NCBI GenBank assembly: GCA_002720855.1
Contig: PBIN01000010.1
Span: 1 to 64,000, forward strand
Direction of reading: 5' to 3'
Origin: Rhodospirillaceae bacterium
GTDB taxonomy: Bacteria > Pseudomonadota > Alphaproteobacteria > MPNO01 > UBA2964
DNA length: 64,000 bases
In this document: piece after piece, positions 25,605-36,796 of the stretch
Position numbering within the stretch: position 1 is the stretch's first letter
How the letters are laid out: each line of letters opens with the position of its first letter
Program-made: the position numbers and the translations under genes
Notes under the pieces: generated by a model
Seen by the model: the letters and a program-made list of their open reading frames with translations, nothing else
The model's database searches: none
What the model was told of the DNA's origin: nothing

Positions 25605-26129
25605 ATGAAGCTTATTGGGCTGGACCCAGGCCTTCGGGCAACCGGATGGGGCATCATCGATGTTGAAGGGAACAACCTTGGGCATGTCGCCGACGGTACA
25701 ATTCATGTCCCTGCAAAACTCGATTTGGCCGACCGGCTGGCGACACTGTATCGGGTATTAGGCTCGGTGATCGAGACATATCGACCAGAAGAAGCAGCCG
25801 TCGAAGAAACATTCGTCAATCGCAATCCATCATCGACATTAAAACTGGGCCAGGCCCGCGGCGTGGTGTTGCTAGCTCCGGCGATGGCTGAAATACCCGT
25901 GAGCGAATATCCAGCAAATGTCATTAAGAAGTCACTGGTTGGTGCTGGGCATGCTGGCAAGGATCAGGTCAAAATGATGGTCCGTACAATTTTGCCCGGC
26001 GCGTCGTTGGAAAGTGCCGATGCTGCAGATGCACTCGCGGTTGCGGTGTGCCATGCACATCACCGACGGAGCCGTGCTCGATGGGATGAAGGTGTAGAGG
26101 TTGTTCATGCCGCTAGTCCGGCGGAATAG
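25605..26129 (+). CDS. ruvC: Holliday junction endonuclease RuvC
   Basis: 174 residues with the acidic catalytic residues in GLDPGLRATGWG (Asp7), VEETF (about 66) and the C-terminal DAADALAVAVCH. It resolves junctions moved by RuvAB. First of ruvC-ruvA-ruvB, with 11 bases before ruvA. No obvious SOS box was seen upstream. Confidence 0.97.
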   Translation: MKLIGLDPGLRATGWGIIDVEGNNLGHVADGTIHVPAKLDLADRLATLYRVLGSVIETYRPEEAAVEETFVNRNPSSTLKLGQARGVVLLAPAMAEIPVSEYPANVIKKSLVGAGHAGKDQVKMMVRTILPGASLESADAADALAVAVCHAHHRRSRARWDEGVEVVHAASPAE

Positions 26130-26140
26130 GGTGTTGTGAA

Positions 26141-26749
26141 ATGATTGCCAAATTGACCGGCGTTTTGGACTCAATTGGCGACGACAATGCGGTCGTTGAT
26201 GTGGCTGGCGTTGGCTATTTGGTCTTTTGTTCTGCCCGAACGCTTCGCGCGTTTGGCCGGACGGGGGAACCGGTTTCCCTGTCCATTGAGACGCACGTCC
26301 GTGAAGATCATATTCACCTTTACGGATTTGCGGATGATGCCGAACGCGACTGGTTTCGTTTGCTCACGACCGTACAAGGCGTTGGCGCGAAAGTTGCCCT
26401 GGCGATACTGAGCACGTTGGCACCAGATGAACTCGCGAATGCGATGATGGCGGAAGACAAAGCAGCGCTGACACGCGCACCGGGGGTAGGTCCGCGTCTC
26501 GCCGTTCGACTTTTGGCCGAACTGCGTGAGAAGGCTTCTGAACTTAGTGTCGTTCGCCATGTGGATTTCGGCGGAACCAGTGCTGTGGACGGGGCGGGCG
26601 CCGTTTCGGACGCTGTGTCGGCGCTGGTCAATTTGGGTTATGGCCGAAGCGCCGCTTTTGGAGCGGTATCACAGGCAGCCCAAGCCCTGGGAGAGGACAC
26701 CAGTGTCGAAGTGCTGGTTAAGGCGGGCTTGCAGGAGCTTAGCGCATGA
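26141..26749 (+). CDS. ruvA: Holliday junction branch migration protein RuvA
   Basis: 202 residues: N-terminal OB fold, helix-hairpin-helix segments ([13 protein letters not shown] and [16 protein letters not shown]) and a C-terminal domain that contacts RuvB. It binds four-way junctions as a tetramer. Its stop overlaps the ruvB start by four bases (ATGA). Confidence 0.97.
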   Translation: MIAKLTGVLDSIGDDNAVVDVAGVGYLVFCSARTLRAFGRTGEPVSLSIETHVREDHIHLYGFADDAERDWFRLLTTVQGVGAKVALAILSTLAPDELANAMMAEDKAALTRAPGVGPRLAVRLLAELREKASELSVVRHVDFGGTSAVDGAGAVSDAVSALVNLGYGRSAAFGAVSQAAQALGEDTSVEVLVKAGLQELSA

Positions 26750-27816
26750 CGGAGGAGAGGGTCATAGCCTCTGAATCTGGCCAGGAAGAATCTGTAGAAG
26801 TTTCTTTGCGGCCGCAAAATTTAGGAGATTTCGTCGGCCAACCCCAGTTACGCGAAAATCTCAGCGTGTTTATAAACGCTGCAAAATCACGCGGGGACGC
26901 ACTGGATCACGTGTTGTTTTATGGCCCTCCTGGGCTCGGCAAGACGACGCTTGCTCAGATCGTTGCCCGCGAGCTTGGTGTTGGCTTTAGAATGACGTCA
27001 GGCCCCGTCATCGCCAAGGCAGGAGACCTAGCGGCAATTCTGACAAACCTGGAAAAGAATGACGTATTGTTTATTGACGAGATTCATCGTCTTTCGCCAG
27101 CCGTGGAAGAAATTCTTTATCCTGCAATCGAGGATTACAAGTTGGATCTCGTGATCGGCGAAGGGCCGGCGGCCCGTTCGGTCCGGATCGATTTGCAGCC
27201 CTTTACGCTTATCGGGGCGACAACGCGTTCCGGTCTTATCACGACGCCATTGCGGGAACGCTTCGGTATTCCATTGCGGTTGAATTTTTATAGCGCTGAT
27301 GAGCTGGAAAGCATTGTGCGCCGTGCCGCAAACCTGCTGAACCTGCCGTTAACAGACGAGGGCGCAGGTGAGATTGCGCGCCGGGCGCGCGGGACACCTC
27401 GCGTCGCTGGCCGTTTATTGCGACGTGTTCGTGATTTCGCAGCGGTTGGCGAAGATGGTCCTGTGGATGCAACAATCGCAGATACCGCGCTCAATCGTTT
27501 GGAGGTCGATGTGTTGGGATTGGATGCGATGGATCGGCGATATCTTCACAGCATCTGCGAGAATTACGGCGGTGGCCCCGTCGGGGTTGAAACGCTCGCG
27601 GCAGCGTTGTCTGAACAAAGAGATGCGATCGAAGAGGTAATCGAGCCATTTCTTATCCAGCAGGGTCTGGTTCAACGGACACCCCGTGGCCGGGTGGTGA
27701 CGGCCCGAGGTTTTGAGCATATCGGGTTAACACCCGAGAAAGAGTTGATCAGCCAGCTCGAATTGTTGGCAGCTGAAGAAGGTGAAGCAGAACCCGAAGG
27801 AGATGACAATTCCTGA
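26746..27816 (+). CDS. ruvB: Holliday junction helicase motor RuvB
   Basis: 356 residues, AAA+ ATPase with Walker [10 protein letters not shown], Walker [10 protein letters not shown], the GATTRSG sensor and a C-terminal winged helix. It drives branch migration on RuvA. It overlaps ruvA at the start and the ybgC frame at the end. Confidence 0.98.
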   Translation: MTEERVIASESGQEESVEVSLRPQNLGDFVGQPQLRENLSVFINAAKSRGDALDHVLFYGPPGLGKTTLAQIVARELGVGFRMTSGPVIAKAGDLAAILTNLEKNDVLFIDEIHRLSPAVEEILYPAIEDYKLDLVIGEGPAARSVRIDLQPFTLIGATTRSGLITTPLRERFGIPLRLNFYSADELESIVRRAANLLNLPLTDEGAGEIARRARGTPRVAGRLLRRVRDFAAVGEDGPVDATIADTALNRLEVDVLGLDAMDRRYLHSICENYGGGPVGVETLAAALSEQRDAIEEVIEPFLIQQGLVQRTPRGRVVTARGFEHIGLTPEKELISQLELLAAEEGEAEPEGDDNS

Positions 27817-28255
27817 GACAGGTTTGGTCAAAAACGGCGTTCACGTCTTTCCGGTCAGGGTCTATTTCGAGGATACGGATAGCGGTGGCATTGTCTATTA
27901 TGCGAACTACCTCAGATTTGCTGAGCGCGCCCGAACCGAGATGCTGCGCTGTATCGGGTATTCTCACTCGGATATGATGACAAATGATGACTTGGTATTT
28001 GCGGTTCGTCGGTGTGAGGCGGATTATTTGCGTCCGGCCCACCTGGATGACGCTCTCGAGGTTGTTACTGGCAATGTCGATATCGAAGCAGCAAGCCTTT
28101 GGCTGGAGCAAAGGATAATGCGGGGCGAAGAAAATCTGGTTCAGTTAAAAATTCGTCTTGCCTGTGTTGGCGAAGGCGGAAAACCCAAGCGTTTACCCAA
28201 TCAATTGCGTGACGCACTTTTGCCACTTTTGGATATTAATAACACGGAACAGTAA
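27803..28255 (+). CDS. ybgC: Tol-Pal associated acyl-CoA thioesterase YbgC
   Basis: 150 residues, single hot-dog domain with the 4-HBT signature [18 protein letters not shown]. YbgC hydrolyses acyl-CoA or acyl-ACP and heads the tol-pal operon in many proteobacteria, as here. The start is unsure: ATG at 27803 lies directly against AAGGAG, too near to be ideal, and GTG at 27782 is in frame. Confidence 0.92.
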   Translation: MTIPETGLVKNGVHVFPVRVYFEDTDSGGIVYYANYLRFAERARTEMLRCIGYSHSDMMTNDDLVFAVRRCEADYLRPAHLDDALEVVTGNVDIEAASLWLEQRIMRGEENLVQLKIRLACVGEGGKPKRLPNQLRDALLPLLDINNTEQ

Positions 28256-28270
28256 GGACGGAATCGGGAC

Positions 28271-28996
28271 ATGGAACAAACAGCCGTAGCATCCGCCGCC
28301 ATTGCAGGGTCGGTGGCTCACGATCTTTCTGTCTGGGGATTGTTTCTCCAGGCAGATATCGTCGTGAAACTCGTGATGATTCTTTTGGTTCTCGCGTCAT
28401 TTTGGTGCTGGGCCATAATTTTCGAAAAACTGATCCGCATGCGCCGTCTGGCGGTGCAGGCCGAGGAGTTTGAGGAGGCGTTCTGGTCCGGTGGGTCTCT
28501 GGAAGATTTATATGACCGGATAGACAATCGGCCGAAAGAGCCGATGTCATCGGTATTTATTGCCGCCATGAGGGAATGGCGGCGCTCCGCCTCGAGAGGA
28601 TTGTCGGAAACCTCACAGAAAGCGAGCCTGGCGCAACGCATTGAACGCGTCATGCATGTGACGATGGGTCGTGAGATCGAAGGACTCGAGCGCCATATGG
28701 CGTTTCTGGCAACGGTCGGTTCGACCGCACCATTTATCGGATTGTTTGGCACGGTATGGGGCATCATGAACAGCTTCCAGGCTATCGCTCAGTCCAAAGA
28801 CACATCGCTGGCAGTTGTCGCCCCTGGGATTGCAGAAGCTTTATTTGCAACGGCTCTTGGTCTCGTTGCCGCCATTCCGGCAGTGGTTGCCTATAATAAA
28901 ATTTCGACGGATTTGGGACGCTATGCCGCGCGCCTGGAAGCATTTGGTAGTGAATTTAGCGCAATTCTCTCGCGCCAGTTCGAGGAGACTGACTGA
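28271..28996 (+). CDS. tolQ: Tol-Pal system proton channel protein TolQ
   Basis: 241 residues with three membrane helices and the MotA/TolQ/ExbB signature GTVWGIMNSF. With TolR it uses the proton gradient to energise TolA for outer-membrane constriction during division. Two bases from tolR. Confidence 0.97.
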   Translation: MEQTAVASAAIAGSVAHDLSVWGLFLQADIVVKLVMILLVLASFWCWAIIFEKLIRMRRLAVQAEEFEEAFWSGGSLEDLYDRIDNRPKEPMSSVFIAAMREWRRSASRGLSETSQKASLAQRIERVMHVTMGREIEGLERHMAFLATVGSTAPFIGLFGTVWGIMNSFQAIAQSKDTSLAVVAPGIAEALFATALGLVAAIPAVVAYNKISTDLGRYAARLEAFGSEFSAILSRQFEETD

Positions 28997-28998
28997 CC

Positions 28999-29469
28999 AT
29001 GGCGATGGATGTCGGATCAGGACAGGGCAATAAGTCTAGCCAGTTGGGTAGCAGCTATCGTCGCGCGCCGATGAGCGATATCAATGTGACGCCGCTCGTC
29101 GATGTCATGTTGGTGCTCTTAATTGTGTTTATGGTAACTGCGCCACTCCTGACAGTCGGTGTACCTGTCGATTTGCCCGAAACTGCTGCCAACAGAATTG
29201 TAGGACAGGATGAGCCGCTCGTGGTCAGCGTAAACAGTAACGGTGGGCTCTTTCTGCAAGACACGGAAATCAATTTGGATCAGCTCGTGCCACGGTTGAC
29301 GGCCATTACAGAGAACCGCAAGGACGCACGCATTTTTCTGCGCGGCGACCAGGCGATTGCCTATGGGCGGGTGATGTCGGTCATGGGGGCTCTGAACAGG
29401 GCTGGGTTTAATCGTGTTGCTCTAATTACGCAGGCACCAAGTAAGAAAGCCGGTCAGGGCGCGCGGTGA
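28999..29469 (+). CDS. tolR: Tol-Pal system protein TolR
   Basis: 156 residues: cytoplasmic N-terminus, one membrane helix containing the proton-carrying aspartate (MSDINVTPLVDVMLVLLIVF), and a periplasmic ExbD-like domain. Partner of TolQ. The first 20 or so residues are Gly/Ser-rich. Confidence 0.97.
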   Translation: MAMDVGSGQGNKSSQLGSSYRRAPMSDINVTPLVDVMLVLLIVFMVTAPLLTVGVPVDLPETAANRIVGQDEPLVVSVNSNGGLFLQDTEINLDQLVPRLTAITENRKDARIFLRGDQAIAYGRVMSVMGALNRAGFNRVALITQAPSKKAGQGAR

Positions 29470-29472
29470 GGA

Positions 29473-30315
29473 ATGAGACGTGCAGTAATCATTTCGGCTA
29501 TTCTGCACGTCCTCGTGATTGGCGTTGCCTATTTCGGTTTGCCCATATTGTTCGACCCGCCAAAAGTGGAAACCAGCCCTCCTATGGCAGTCGATATCGT
29601 TGTTCCGGAAGAATTACCCGAGAAAGCGGTACCTGTTGCAAACTCGGAGCCCGAACCAGTGGAGCCGCCGCCGCCAGCACCTGCCGCGCCGGTTCCTCCT
29701 CCTCCGCCCTTGGCAACACCAGAACCTCTGCCCGAACCCGCGCCACCGCTTCCAAAAGCGAAGCCCAAGCCAAAGCCGAAGCCCAAACCAAAAGTGGTCA
29801 AAAAGCCCAAACCCAAACGCGTAGCCCGGGTTGCACCAAAACCAAAGCGAAAACCACGGCCACCCGACGAATTCAGGAAATTGCTCAAGGATCTGACGAA
29901 GCGCAAAAAAAAGCCTGTGCCGAAGGTCGTCAAGAAAGCCCCCGAGATCGCGAAGCCGCGGCCGACACCTGTTCAATCTGCCTATGCACGCCGTCAAGCC
30001 GAGAACGAATTATCGCAGAAAGTCCGGCAACAAATTGTCCCTTGCTGGAATATTCCCGGTGGTGCGAAGGACGCTCAAAAAATGAAAATAAGCGTTCGGA
30101 TACGTCTAAACCGGGATGGATCGTTGCTGGGCAGGCCACGCGTAGTCGATACGGCGCGTTTTCGGAGCGATCAATCATTTCGCGTCGTTGCAGAAAGCGC
30201 TGTTCGCGCACTTTTGAATCCACGTTGCAGTCCTTTGCAATTACCTTATGGTCAATATGATATTTGGAAGGACATCACATTTAACTTTGATCCGAGCGAA
30301 GCTCTCGGCCCGTAG
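29473..30315 (+). CDS. tolA: Tol-Pal system protein TolA
   Basis: 280 residues. One N-terminal membrane helix, then a periplasmic linker of proline-rich and Lys/Pro repeats (about 45-150), then the TolA C-terminal domain (about 175-275) that meets TolB and Pal. The linker is Pro/Lys-rich where E. coli TolA has an Ala/Lys helical stretch; that is common in alphaproteobacteria. The run of prolines makes it a likely EF-P client. Confidence 0.93.
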   Translation: MRRAVIISAILHVLVIGVAYFGLPILFDPPKVETSPPMAVDIVVPEELPEKAVPVANSEPEPVEPPPPAPAAPVPPPPPLATPEPLPEPAPPLPKAKPKPKPKPKPKVVKKPKPKRVARVAPKPKRKPRPPDEFRKLLKDLTKRKKKPVPKVVKKAPEIAKPRPTPVQSAYARRQAENELSQKVRQQIVPCWNIPGGAKDAQKMKISVRIRLNRDGSLLGRPRVVDTARFRSDQSFRVVAESAVRALLNPRCSPLQLPYGQYDIWKDITFNFDPSEALGP

Positions 30316-30341
30316 GGAGCATAGGATGATGAGAAAATAAA

Positions 30342-31691
30342 ATGAGGAAGATCAAAATGCTTTCCTGGACCAGGGTTTCGCGATTGTTATCCGGATTGTT
30401 GGTCATCGGGCTTGTCGTCGGAATAACGCCCGCGCGTGCTGAGCTCAAGGTCGATATTACTAGTGGTAAAATTGAACCGCTACCGATTGCACTGCCAGAA
30501 TTTTTTGGTACGGGATCGCAGGCGCAGACGCTTGGGCGTGACATTGCCCAGGTCGTTTCGGCAGATTTGGCAAGATCAGGTCTGTTCCGGCTCATCGATT
30601 CCAGAGCGTTTATTCAGGGCAGGAGTTCTCTCCGAATAAGGCCCAAATTTCCTGACTGGCGACAGATTAATGCCCAGGCATTGGTTGTTGGCAGGACGCA
30701 AATCAGATCCAACGGGCAATTGCGCGTTGAGTTCCGGCTTTGGGACGTGTTTGCGGGGCAACAGCTCGTCGGTTTGCGAACCGACACCGAACCGCAGAAC
30801 TGGCGCCGGGTGGCCCATATCATCGCCGATGCGATCTATAAACGAATTACGGGCGAACAAGGATATTTTGACACCCGTGTGGTCTATGTTGCTGAGTCAG
30901 GACCGCCGGAAAAGCGTGTGAAACGATTGGCTATCATGGATCAGGACGGCGCGAACCATCGTTACCTGACGAGCGGCAGCGACCTGGTTCTTACGCCACG
31001 CTTTTCACCGACAGCACAGGAAATCACCTATCTCGAATATCGCGCGGGGAAACCACGCGTATACATTTTCAATATCGATACCGGACAGCGCGAGGCGTTG
31101 GGCGATTTTCCCGGAATGACATTCGCGCCTCGGTTTTCGCCAAACGGAAAAAGCGTGATCATGTCCATGGCCCAGGATGGCAATTCCGATATTTTTGTAA
31201 TGGACCTGCCGACCCGTCGGGTTAGCCGTTTAACGAGTCATCCCTCAATTGATACTTCGCCATCATTCTCTCCGGACGGTCGACGGGTCGTGTTCAATTC
31301 GGATCGCGGCGGTCGCCAACAGATTTATGTGATGAATTCGGATGGCGGTAGCCCCAAGAGGATCAGTTTTGGAAACGGAAGATATGCTACGCCGGTGTGG
31401 TCGCCGCGCGGCGATCTTATTGCTTTCACAAAAATTACACAGGGTGAGTTTCATATTGGCGTGATGCGCCCCAATGGCAGCGGCGAACGTCTTTTGACTA
31501 AGGGGTTCCTAGTTGAAGGGCCGACCTGGTCTCCCAATGGGCGGGTCCTTATGTTTTTCCGTCAACCGCGCGCCGGTGCCGGCGGAAGCAAACCAAAACT
31601 CTTTTCTGTTGATTTGACGGGTTACAATGAGCGCGAGATTAAGACGCCAACAGCGGCATCAGACCCTGCATGGTCGCCGCCTAAACGATAA
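30342..31691 (+). CDS. tolB: Tol-Pal system beta-propeller protein TolB
   Basis: 449 residues. The signal peptide ends near TPARA, followed by the N-terminal D1 domain and a six-bladed propeller with repeated SPDG/FSPNG motifs ([26 protein letters not shown]). It binds Pal and TolA in the periplasm. Starts at 30342 or at the nearby ATG 30357. Confidence 0.96.
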   Translation: MRKIKMLSWTRVSRLLSGLLVIGLVVGITPARAELKVDITSGKIEPLPIALPEFFGTGSQAQTLGRDIAQVVSADLARSGLFRLIDSRAFIQGRSSLRIRPKFPDWRQINAQALVVGRTQIRSNGQLRVEFRLWDVFAGQQLVGLRTDTEPQNWRRVAHIIADAIYKRITGEQGYFDTRVVYVAESGPPEKRVKRLAIMDQDGANHRYLTSGSDLVLTPRFSPTAQEITYLEYRAGKPRVYIFNIDTGQREALGDFPGMTFAPRFSPNGKSVIMSMAQDGNSDIFVMDLPTRRVSRLTSHPSIDTSPSFSPDGRRVVFNSDRGGRQQIYVMNSDGGSPKRISFGNGRYATPVWSPRGDLIAFTKITQGEFHIGVMRPNGSGERLLTKGFLVEGPTWSPNGRVLMFFRQPRAGAGGSKPKLFSVDLTGYNEREIKTPTAASDPAWSPPKR

Positions 31692-31807
31692 TATGGAGCG
31701 GAAATTTTTGGAAGAAGGCCTAAGAATATGGGCGAAGAAGTCTTTATTCGATTAAAGAGTAGGCTTATGTTTTTTGAAGAGATGAAGTCATGAGAAGGAC
31801 GTCAGAA

Positions 31808-32344
31808 ATGCGTTGGAAATTCCTTGTTACAATAATGGCTGGGCTTGCGCTCGGTGCGTGCGAAACTACATCTGATAACGCCGGTTCTGCGCAAGGCAGC
31901 GGCAGTGCGTCAGGTACCGGCTCAACTTCTGGAAGCAGTGGTGCTAGTCAGCCACAGGTTTCGAGCTTGGCGCCGGGGGGTGTTCCTGCTGGTAGCCAGG
32001 AAGATCTTGTTACAAATATTGGTGATCGCGTGTTCTTCGGATTGGATAGCGTCGCACTATCGTCTGAGGCGAGAGCGACGCTGGAAAAACAGGCCCAATG
32101 GCTTAGAAGCAATCAAGGCGTGACGGTGACAATCGCCGGGCACGCTGACGAGAGAGGTACTCGCGAATACAATCTCGCCCTAGGGGAACGCCGCGCAACC
32201 GCTGTTCGGGATTATCTTGTCGCTTTGGGTCTTGACCAAAATCGGATCAGAACGATCAGCTATGGGAAGGAACGTCCAGTCGACGCCCGATCTGTTGAAG
32301 CGGCATGGTTGAAAAACCGCCGCAGTGTAACAACAGTAAATTAA
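31808..32344 (+). CDS. pal: Peptidoglycan-associated lipoprotein Pal
   Basis: 178 residues. A short signal with lipobox LALGAC (lipidated Cys), a Ser/Gly-rich linker, and a C-terminal OmpA-like domain with AGHADERGTREYNLALG that binds meso-diaminopimelate of peptidoglycan. The ATG at 31808 is preceded by AGAAGGA at good distance and is preferred to the ATG at 31790. Confidence 0.95.
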   Translation: MRWKFLVTIMAGLALGACETTSDNAGSAQGSGSASGTGSTSGSSGASQPQVSSLAPGGVPAGSQEDLVTNIGDRVFFGLDSVALSSEARATLEKQAQWLRSNQGVTVTIAGHADERGTREYNLALGERRATAVRDYLVALGLDQNRIRTISYGKERPVDARSVEAAWLKNRRSVTTVN

Positions 32345-32407
32345 CAGAGGTCCGCGGAGGAGGAGAGGCTTCAGTCGTTTGACGAGGCTTCTACTGCGGA
32401 ATTGTCC

Positions 32408-33382
32408 ATGAATATCTCGTTGCTGAGTTTTAATTTTCGTAATGGGCTGTTACTCACGGTCGCTGTCATTTTGTTCGCGACGGTTATCGGATCGGCGCAC
32501 GCCCAGCAAACTCAAGATCTCATCAATCGTTTGCAGCGAATGCAGAATGAACTGACGACATTGCAGCGCCATGTATACCGTGGAAAAAAGCCTGGCTCCG
32601 CCGGTGTTGCAGCTTCTTCTCCTGCGATTACCTCCAATACAGCGATGGCACGACTGTCAAACCGGATTGCGCAGCTTGAAGCAGAAATTCGTCGTTTGAC
32701 GGGGACAAATGAGGAACTTAATCACAGGATTTCTCAACTCCAGGGCCGTCTGGACAAAATGTCGACTGATTTGGAGTTCCGTTTAAAGACACTGGAAGGC
32801 GGAAAACCGGCAAGTGCCAATGATACACCGCCACCGGGCACCAATGTCGCGCCGCCAGCTCCGGCGCCTGAGCCAAGGGATAGCACTCCTGTTGCGGGTG
32901 CTGAAAAAGGAGTGAAACCATTTGGTACCACGGCGACTCTGCCACCAAAGGCGAGCGGTCAGACGGCGGCTGTACCACTCGCCAAGACAGAAACGCCCGA
33001 ACAACAATATGACCGGGCGCATTCTTTAATTGTTAAACAGCGGGATTTTGTTGCTGCCGAACGTGTGCTCACAGCGTTTATCGACAAGAACCGAAAGCAT
33101 CGATTGGCACCCAACGCTCACTACTGGCTCGGTCGAACCTATTTCGTACGAAGTGATTTCCAACAGGCTGCCATTGCCTTTGCGGAGGGATTTCAGCGCT
33201 ATCCCAAAAGCAAGAAAGCACCAGCCACGCTTCTTAACCTTGGTATGTCTCTCGCCAGACTTGGAAAAAACCGCGAAGCCTGTACGACATACACGAGGCT
33301 GAAAAGAAATTTTCGAAGCATAGAGGAATCCGTAAAACGCCGCCTTGCGCGCGAACGGAAACGTTCGAAGTGTAGACGCTAA
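32408..33382 (+). CDS. cpoB: Cell division coordinator CpoB (YbgF)
   Basis: 324 residues. Signal peptide ending near SAHAQ, an N-terminal trimerising coiled coil (about 35-125), a proline-rich linker and three TPR-like repeats (about 195-320). In E. coli CpoB links Tol-Pal to peptidoglycan synthesis at the septum. Last gene of the tol-pal set. ATG 32408 is taken over the upstream TTG. Confidence 0.92.
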   Translation: MNISLLSFNFRNGLLLTVAVILFATVIGSAHAQQTQDLINRLQRMQNELTTLQRHVYRGKKPGSAGVAASSPAITSNTAMARLSNRIAQLEAEIRRLTGTNEELNHRISQLQGRLDKMSTDLEFRLKTLEGGKPASANDTPPPGTNVAPPAPAPEPRDSTPVAGAEKGVKPFGTTATLPPKASGQTAAVPLAKTETPEQQYDRAHSLIVKQRDFVAAERVLTAFIDKNRKHRLAPNAHYWLGRTYFVRSDFQQAAIAFAEGFQRYPKSKKAPATLLNLGMSLARLGKNREACTTYTRLKRNFRSIEESVKRRLARERKRSKCRR

Positions 33383-33408
33383 GTCTGCGCTCTCTATTTC
33401 CGGCATTT

Positions 33409-34749
33409 ATGTCCAGTGAAAAAGAAATACCGATCAGCGAAGCTGAATTTTCCACATTGATGGAACGGGTTGGGCCGTTCGAATCCAACCCGGTCATTGC
33501 GGTCGCCTATTCGGGTGGTGCAGATAGCACGGCTTTGGCGATACTTGCATCGCGGTGGGTTAACCGCCGTGGTGGTATGATTTATGCGTTGACCATCGAT
33601 CATGGTTTGCGGCCTGAATCCGCCGCAGAAGCCCGAATGGCTCAGAACAGGGCCAGAAAACTGGGTCTATCCGGCGCAATTCTGCGCTGGCAAAATCATA
33701 ATCCAACCACCGGTATTCAAAATGCAGCCCGCCAGGCACGCTATGATTTGATGACGCGTTGGTGTCGCCGGAAAGGCATCCTGCATTTGCTGCTCGGTCA
33801 TCATCAAGAAGACCAGGCAGAAACATTGCTCCATCGATTGGGCCGTCACACGGGTTCCGATGGCTTGGCCGGTATGGCGGGAATTCGCGAAACGGCAGAT
33901 ATTCGTCTCCTGCGTCCCTGCCTTCATGTTTCCCGTGAGCGGCTTCGGGCCGTCGCCGTAAAGAATAATGTCGAATGGGTGGAGGACCCTTCTAACAGCG
34001 ATCCCGCTTTTGCACGCGTTAGACTGAGAAACTTGCTACCGGCACTGGAAAACGAGCAAATTTCTGCAGATGCCTTGGCGGAATCAGCTCGAAAACAGGC
34101 GCAGGTAAGACAATCGATGGAGCGGCACACAGCAGCAGCCGTAGCAGAAAACGTTGAACTTAACGTCTTAGGTTACGCAAGAGTGCGCTTGGAGATTTTG
34201 CTCAATGACGCGGAAGTTTCACGACGGATTCTGGAAAGGCTTTTAGGCACTATCGGCGGAAACTTTTATCCGGCACGTCGCAAATCGCTCGAAAACCTAT
34301 TGTATGACATCCGTAAAAGCGGTCTTGCAAAGCCCCGTACTCTCGCTGGCTGTCGAATTTTTCGTAAAAAAGGAGACATTTTTGTTGCTCGTGAAGCCAG
34401 GCGCTGTGAAGAAAAATCTGTCTTTAACGGCAATTGGACGGATTGGGATGGTCGGTTCCGCTTGCGCATCAATAATTTCAAAGGAATAGGGCGACGCAAG
34501 TTTTTTATCCGAGCCTTGCAAGGCAATTTTTCCCGGAAAATGGCGAAAAATAGCGAGTGTTTTCAGTTTCCAAACCTAAATTCAGCAGTTCGCAGCTCAT
34601 TGCCCTCCATTTGGGACCATCAAGGGTTGGTATGTGTTCCTCATCTAGGCTATGGACGGACAACGCGAAATCCTGCTAGCGTAGTCCGCGTACAAGTTGA
34701 ATTCTTGCCAAATCGACCGGTTACGAACGCCATTTTTCCGGTTGTTTAA
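33409..34749 (+). CDS. tilS: tRNA(Ile)-lysidine synthase
   Basis: 446 residues with the PP-loop AYSGGADSTAL at about residue 29 and HHQEDQAET further on. It modifies C34 of tRNA-Ile(CAU) to lysidine so that AUA is read as isoleucine. The C-terminal 150 residues are more divergent, as is usual. Between cpoB and ftsH, a common alphaproteobacterial order. Confidence 0.93.
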   Translation: MSSEKEIPISEAEFSTLMERVGPFESNPVIAVAYSGGADSTALAILASRWVNRRGGMIYALTIDHGLRPESAAEARMAQNRARKLGLSGAILRWQNHNPTTGIQNAARQARYDLMTRWCRRKGILHLLLGHHQEDQAETLLHRLGRHTGSDGLAGMAGIRETADIRLLRPCLHVSRERLRAVAVKNNVEWVEDPSNSDPAFARVRLRNLLPALENEQISADALAESARKQAQVRQSMERHTAAAVAENVELNVLGYARVRLEILLNDAEVSRRILERLLGTIGGNFYPARRKSLENLLYDIRKSGLAKPRTLAGCRIFRKKGDIFVAREARRCEEKSVFNGNWTDWDGRFRLRINNFKGIGRRKFFIRALQGNFSRKMAKNSECFQFPNLNSAVRSSLPSIWDHQGLVCVPHLGYGRTTRNPASVVRVQVEFLPNRPVTNAIFPVV

Positions 34750-34844
34750 CGGATGGCGTTCACTATGTACTTTACTGAGGCAAAATCATTGGTATCTATG
34801 CCGCAATCGCGAGATTGCGGTGCAGCGGACAGAGGATTCTAGGC

Positions 34845-36779
34845 GTGAATAATTTCGGTAAAAATATTGCCCTTTGGCTGATCGTCGGCCTGTTACTGGT
34901 TGCGTTATTTAACCTTTTCCAGCAGCCCGGTGGCCGAACTGGACAGGTCGGAATCCCATTCTCTGATTTTCTTGCAGAAGTTAATAATGGCCAGGTTCGT
35001 GAAGTAACCATCAAAGGCAACAATATAAATGGCTTTTATACCGATGGACGCGGGTTTGAAACCTACGCCCCTAACGATCCCAATTTGGTGGAACGGCTGA
35101 CAAAGCGCGGCGTGGTTATAAAGGCAATGCCTTCCGACGATGGCTCGCCATCACTACTTGGGATTTTAATATCGTGGTTCCCCATGCTGCTGCTGATCGG
35201 GGTCTGGATTTTTTTTATGCGGCAAATGCAGGGCGGCGGCGGGAAAGCGATGGGCTTTGGCAAATCCCGGGCTCGCATGCTTACAGAACAGGCAGGCCGC
35301 GTCACGTTTGAAGATGTTGCGGGGATAGATGAATCAAAAACGGAGCTAGAGGAGGTCGTCGAGTTTTTGCGTGACCCCCAGAAGTTCCAGCGCCTCGGCG
35401 GTAAGATTCCGAAAGGTGTCCTGTTAGTGGGCCCTCCAGGTACAGGTAAAACATTATTGGCGCGTGCGATTGCCGGGGAAGCCAACGTTCCGTTCTTTAC
35501 GATTTCGGGCTCGGACTTTGTCGAAATGTTTGTCGGCGTCGGTGCCTCTCGCGTAAGGGACATGTTTGAGCAGGGAAAGAAAAACGCGCCTTGCATTATC
35601 TTTATCGACGAAATTGACGCTGTGGGCCGTCATCGTGGCGCAGGCCTGGGCGGTGGTAATGATGAACGCGAACAGACACTGAACCAGCTCCTTGTTGAGA
35701 TGGATGGTTTTGAAACCAATGAAGGCGTGATTTTGATTGCCGCAACAAACCGGCCCGATGTCCTTGATCCTGCGCTGTTACGCCCTGGCCGTTTCGACCG
35801 TCAGGTTGTCGTTCCCAACCCGGATATCCTGGGACGCGAAAAGATTCTCAAAGTTCATATGCGGAAGGTGCCATTGGCGCCGGATGTTGATGCACGCGTG
35901 ATCGCACGAGGTACGCCGGGTTTTTCAGGGGCTGATCTTGCAAATCTCGTCAATGAAGCCGCCTTGATGGCTGCACGGCGGAACAAACGTCTCGTGACCA
36001 TGGCAGAGTTCGAGGATGCCAAAGATAAGGTCATGATGGGTGCGGAACGTCGATCGATGGTCATGTCCGAGGACGAGAAAAAACTAACCGCCTATCACGA
36101 GGCTGGACACGCAATTGTCGCATTACATGTTCCAAAGCATGATCCGTTGCACAAAGTGACAATTATTCCGCGCGGTAGAGCTCTTGGCGTAACGATGTCT
36201 CTGCCCGAGCGCGATGCCTTGTCGATGTCTAAAATTGAGCTCGAATCCAAAATCGCAATGGCTTTTGGCGGACGAATTGCCGAGAAGCTTATATTTGGCG
36301 ACGAGAACGTTACGACCGGTGCTTCCAACGATATTAAACAAGCTACCGGTATGGCCCGGGCCATGGTTACCGAGTTTGGATTTAGTGAGAAGCTGGGACC
36401 ATTGCGCTACAGCGAGAATGAGGAAGAGGTCTTCCTCGGACACTCAGTCGCGCAAAAGAAAAATGTTTCGGATGCTACTGCCAAGGTGATCGATGAGGAG
36501 GTTCGTAAGCTCGTAGATGCCGGTATGGAAACGGCTGAGCGGATCTTGACCGATCATGGCGACGAACTCGAAACACTTGCCCAGGCTCTGCTAGAGTATG
36601 AAACGCTTTCTGGTGATGAAATAGCGGCGCTGCTTCGTGGTGAAACGATTATCCGGCCTGATCCTGATGAGCCACCCGCTGACCGCAAGGGCCGTTCTTC
36701 TGTCCCCACTTCGGGCAGTACGAAGAAAAAGGATGATGGCGAACCCGACCTCGAGCCGGAGCCGCAGCCCGGGTCATAG
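34845..36779 (+). CDS. ftsH: ATP-dependent zinc metalloprotease FtsH
   Basis: 644 residues. Two membrane helices near the N-terminus, an AAA+ domain with GPPGTGKT and [10 protein letters not shown], and the zinc site HEAGH near residue 418. It degrades misassembled membrane proteins and regulators. GTG at 34845 (MNNFGKN) with AGAGGA upstream matches the family start; an in-frame TTG at 34815 is unlikely. The C-terminal tail is rich in Pro/Glu and charged residues. Confidence 0.97.
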   Translation: MNNFGKNIALWLIVGLLLVALFNLFQQPGGRTGQVGIPFSDFLAEVNNGQVREVTIKGNNINGFYTDGRGFETYAPNDPNLVERLTKRGVVIKAMPSDDGSPSLLGILISWFPMLLLIGVWIFFMRQMQGGGGKAMGFGKSRARMLTEQAGRVTFEDVAGIDESKTELEEVVEFLRDPQKFQRLGGKIPKGVLLVGPPGTGKTLLARAIAGEANVPFFTISGSDFVEMFVGVGASRVRDMFEQGKKNAPCIIFIDEIDAVGRHRGAGLGGGNDEREQTLNQLLVEMDGFETNEGVILIAATNRPDVLDPALLRPGRFDRQVVVPNPDILGREKILKVHMRKVPLAPDVDARVIARGTPGFSGADLANLVNEAALMAARRNKRLVTMAEFEDAKDKVMMGAERRSMVMSEDEKKLTAYHEAGHAIVALHVPKHDPLHKVTIIPRGRALGVTMSLPERDALSMSKIELESKIAMAFGGRIAEKLIFGDENVTTGASNDIKQATGMARAMVTEFGFSEKLGPLRYSENEEEVFLGHSVAQKKNVSDATAKVIDEEVRKLVDAGMETAERILTDHGDELETLAQALLEYETLSGDEIAALLRGETIIRPDPDEPPADRKGRSSVPTSGSTKKKDDGEPDLEPEPQPGS

Positions 36780-36796
36780 CCTTTGCGACTTCTATC

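Noticed and set aside
29529-29933. Glycine-rich open frame opposite tolA
   Set aside because: Antisense of the proline/lysine repeats of TolA, which is clearly the real gene in an intact tol operon.
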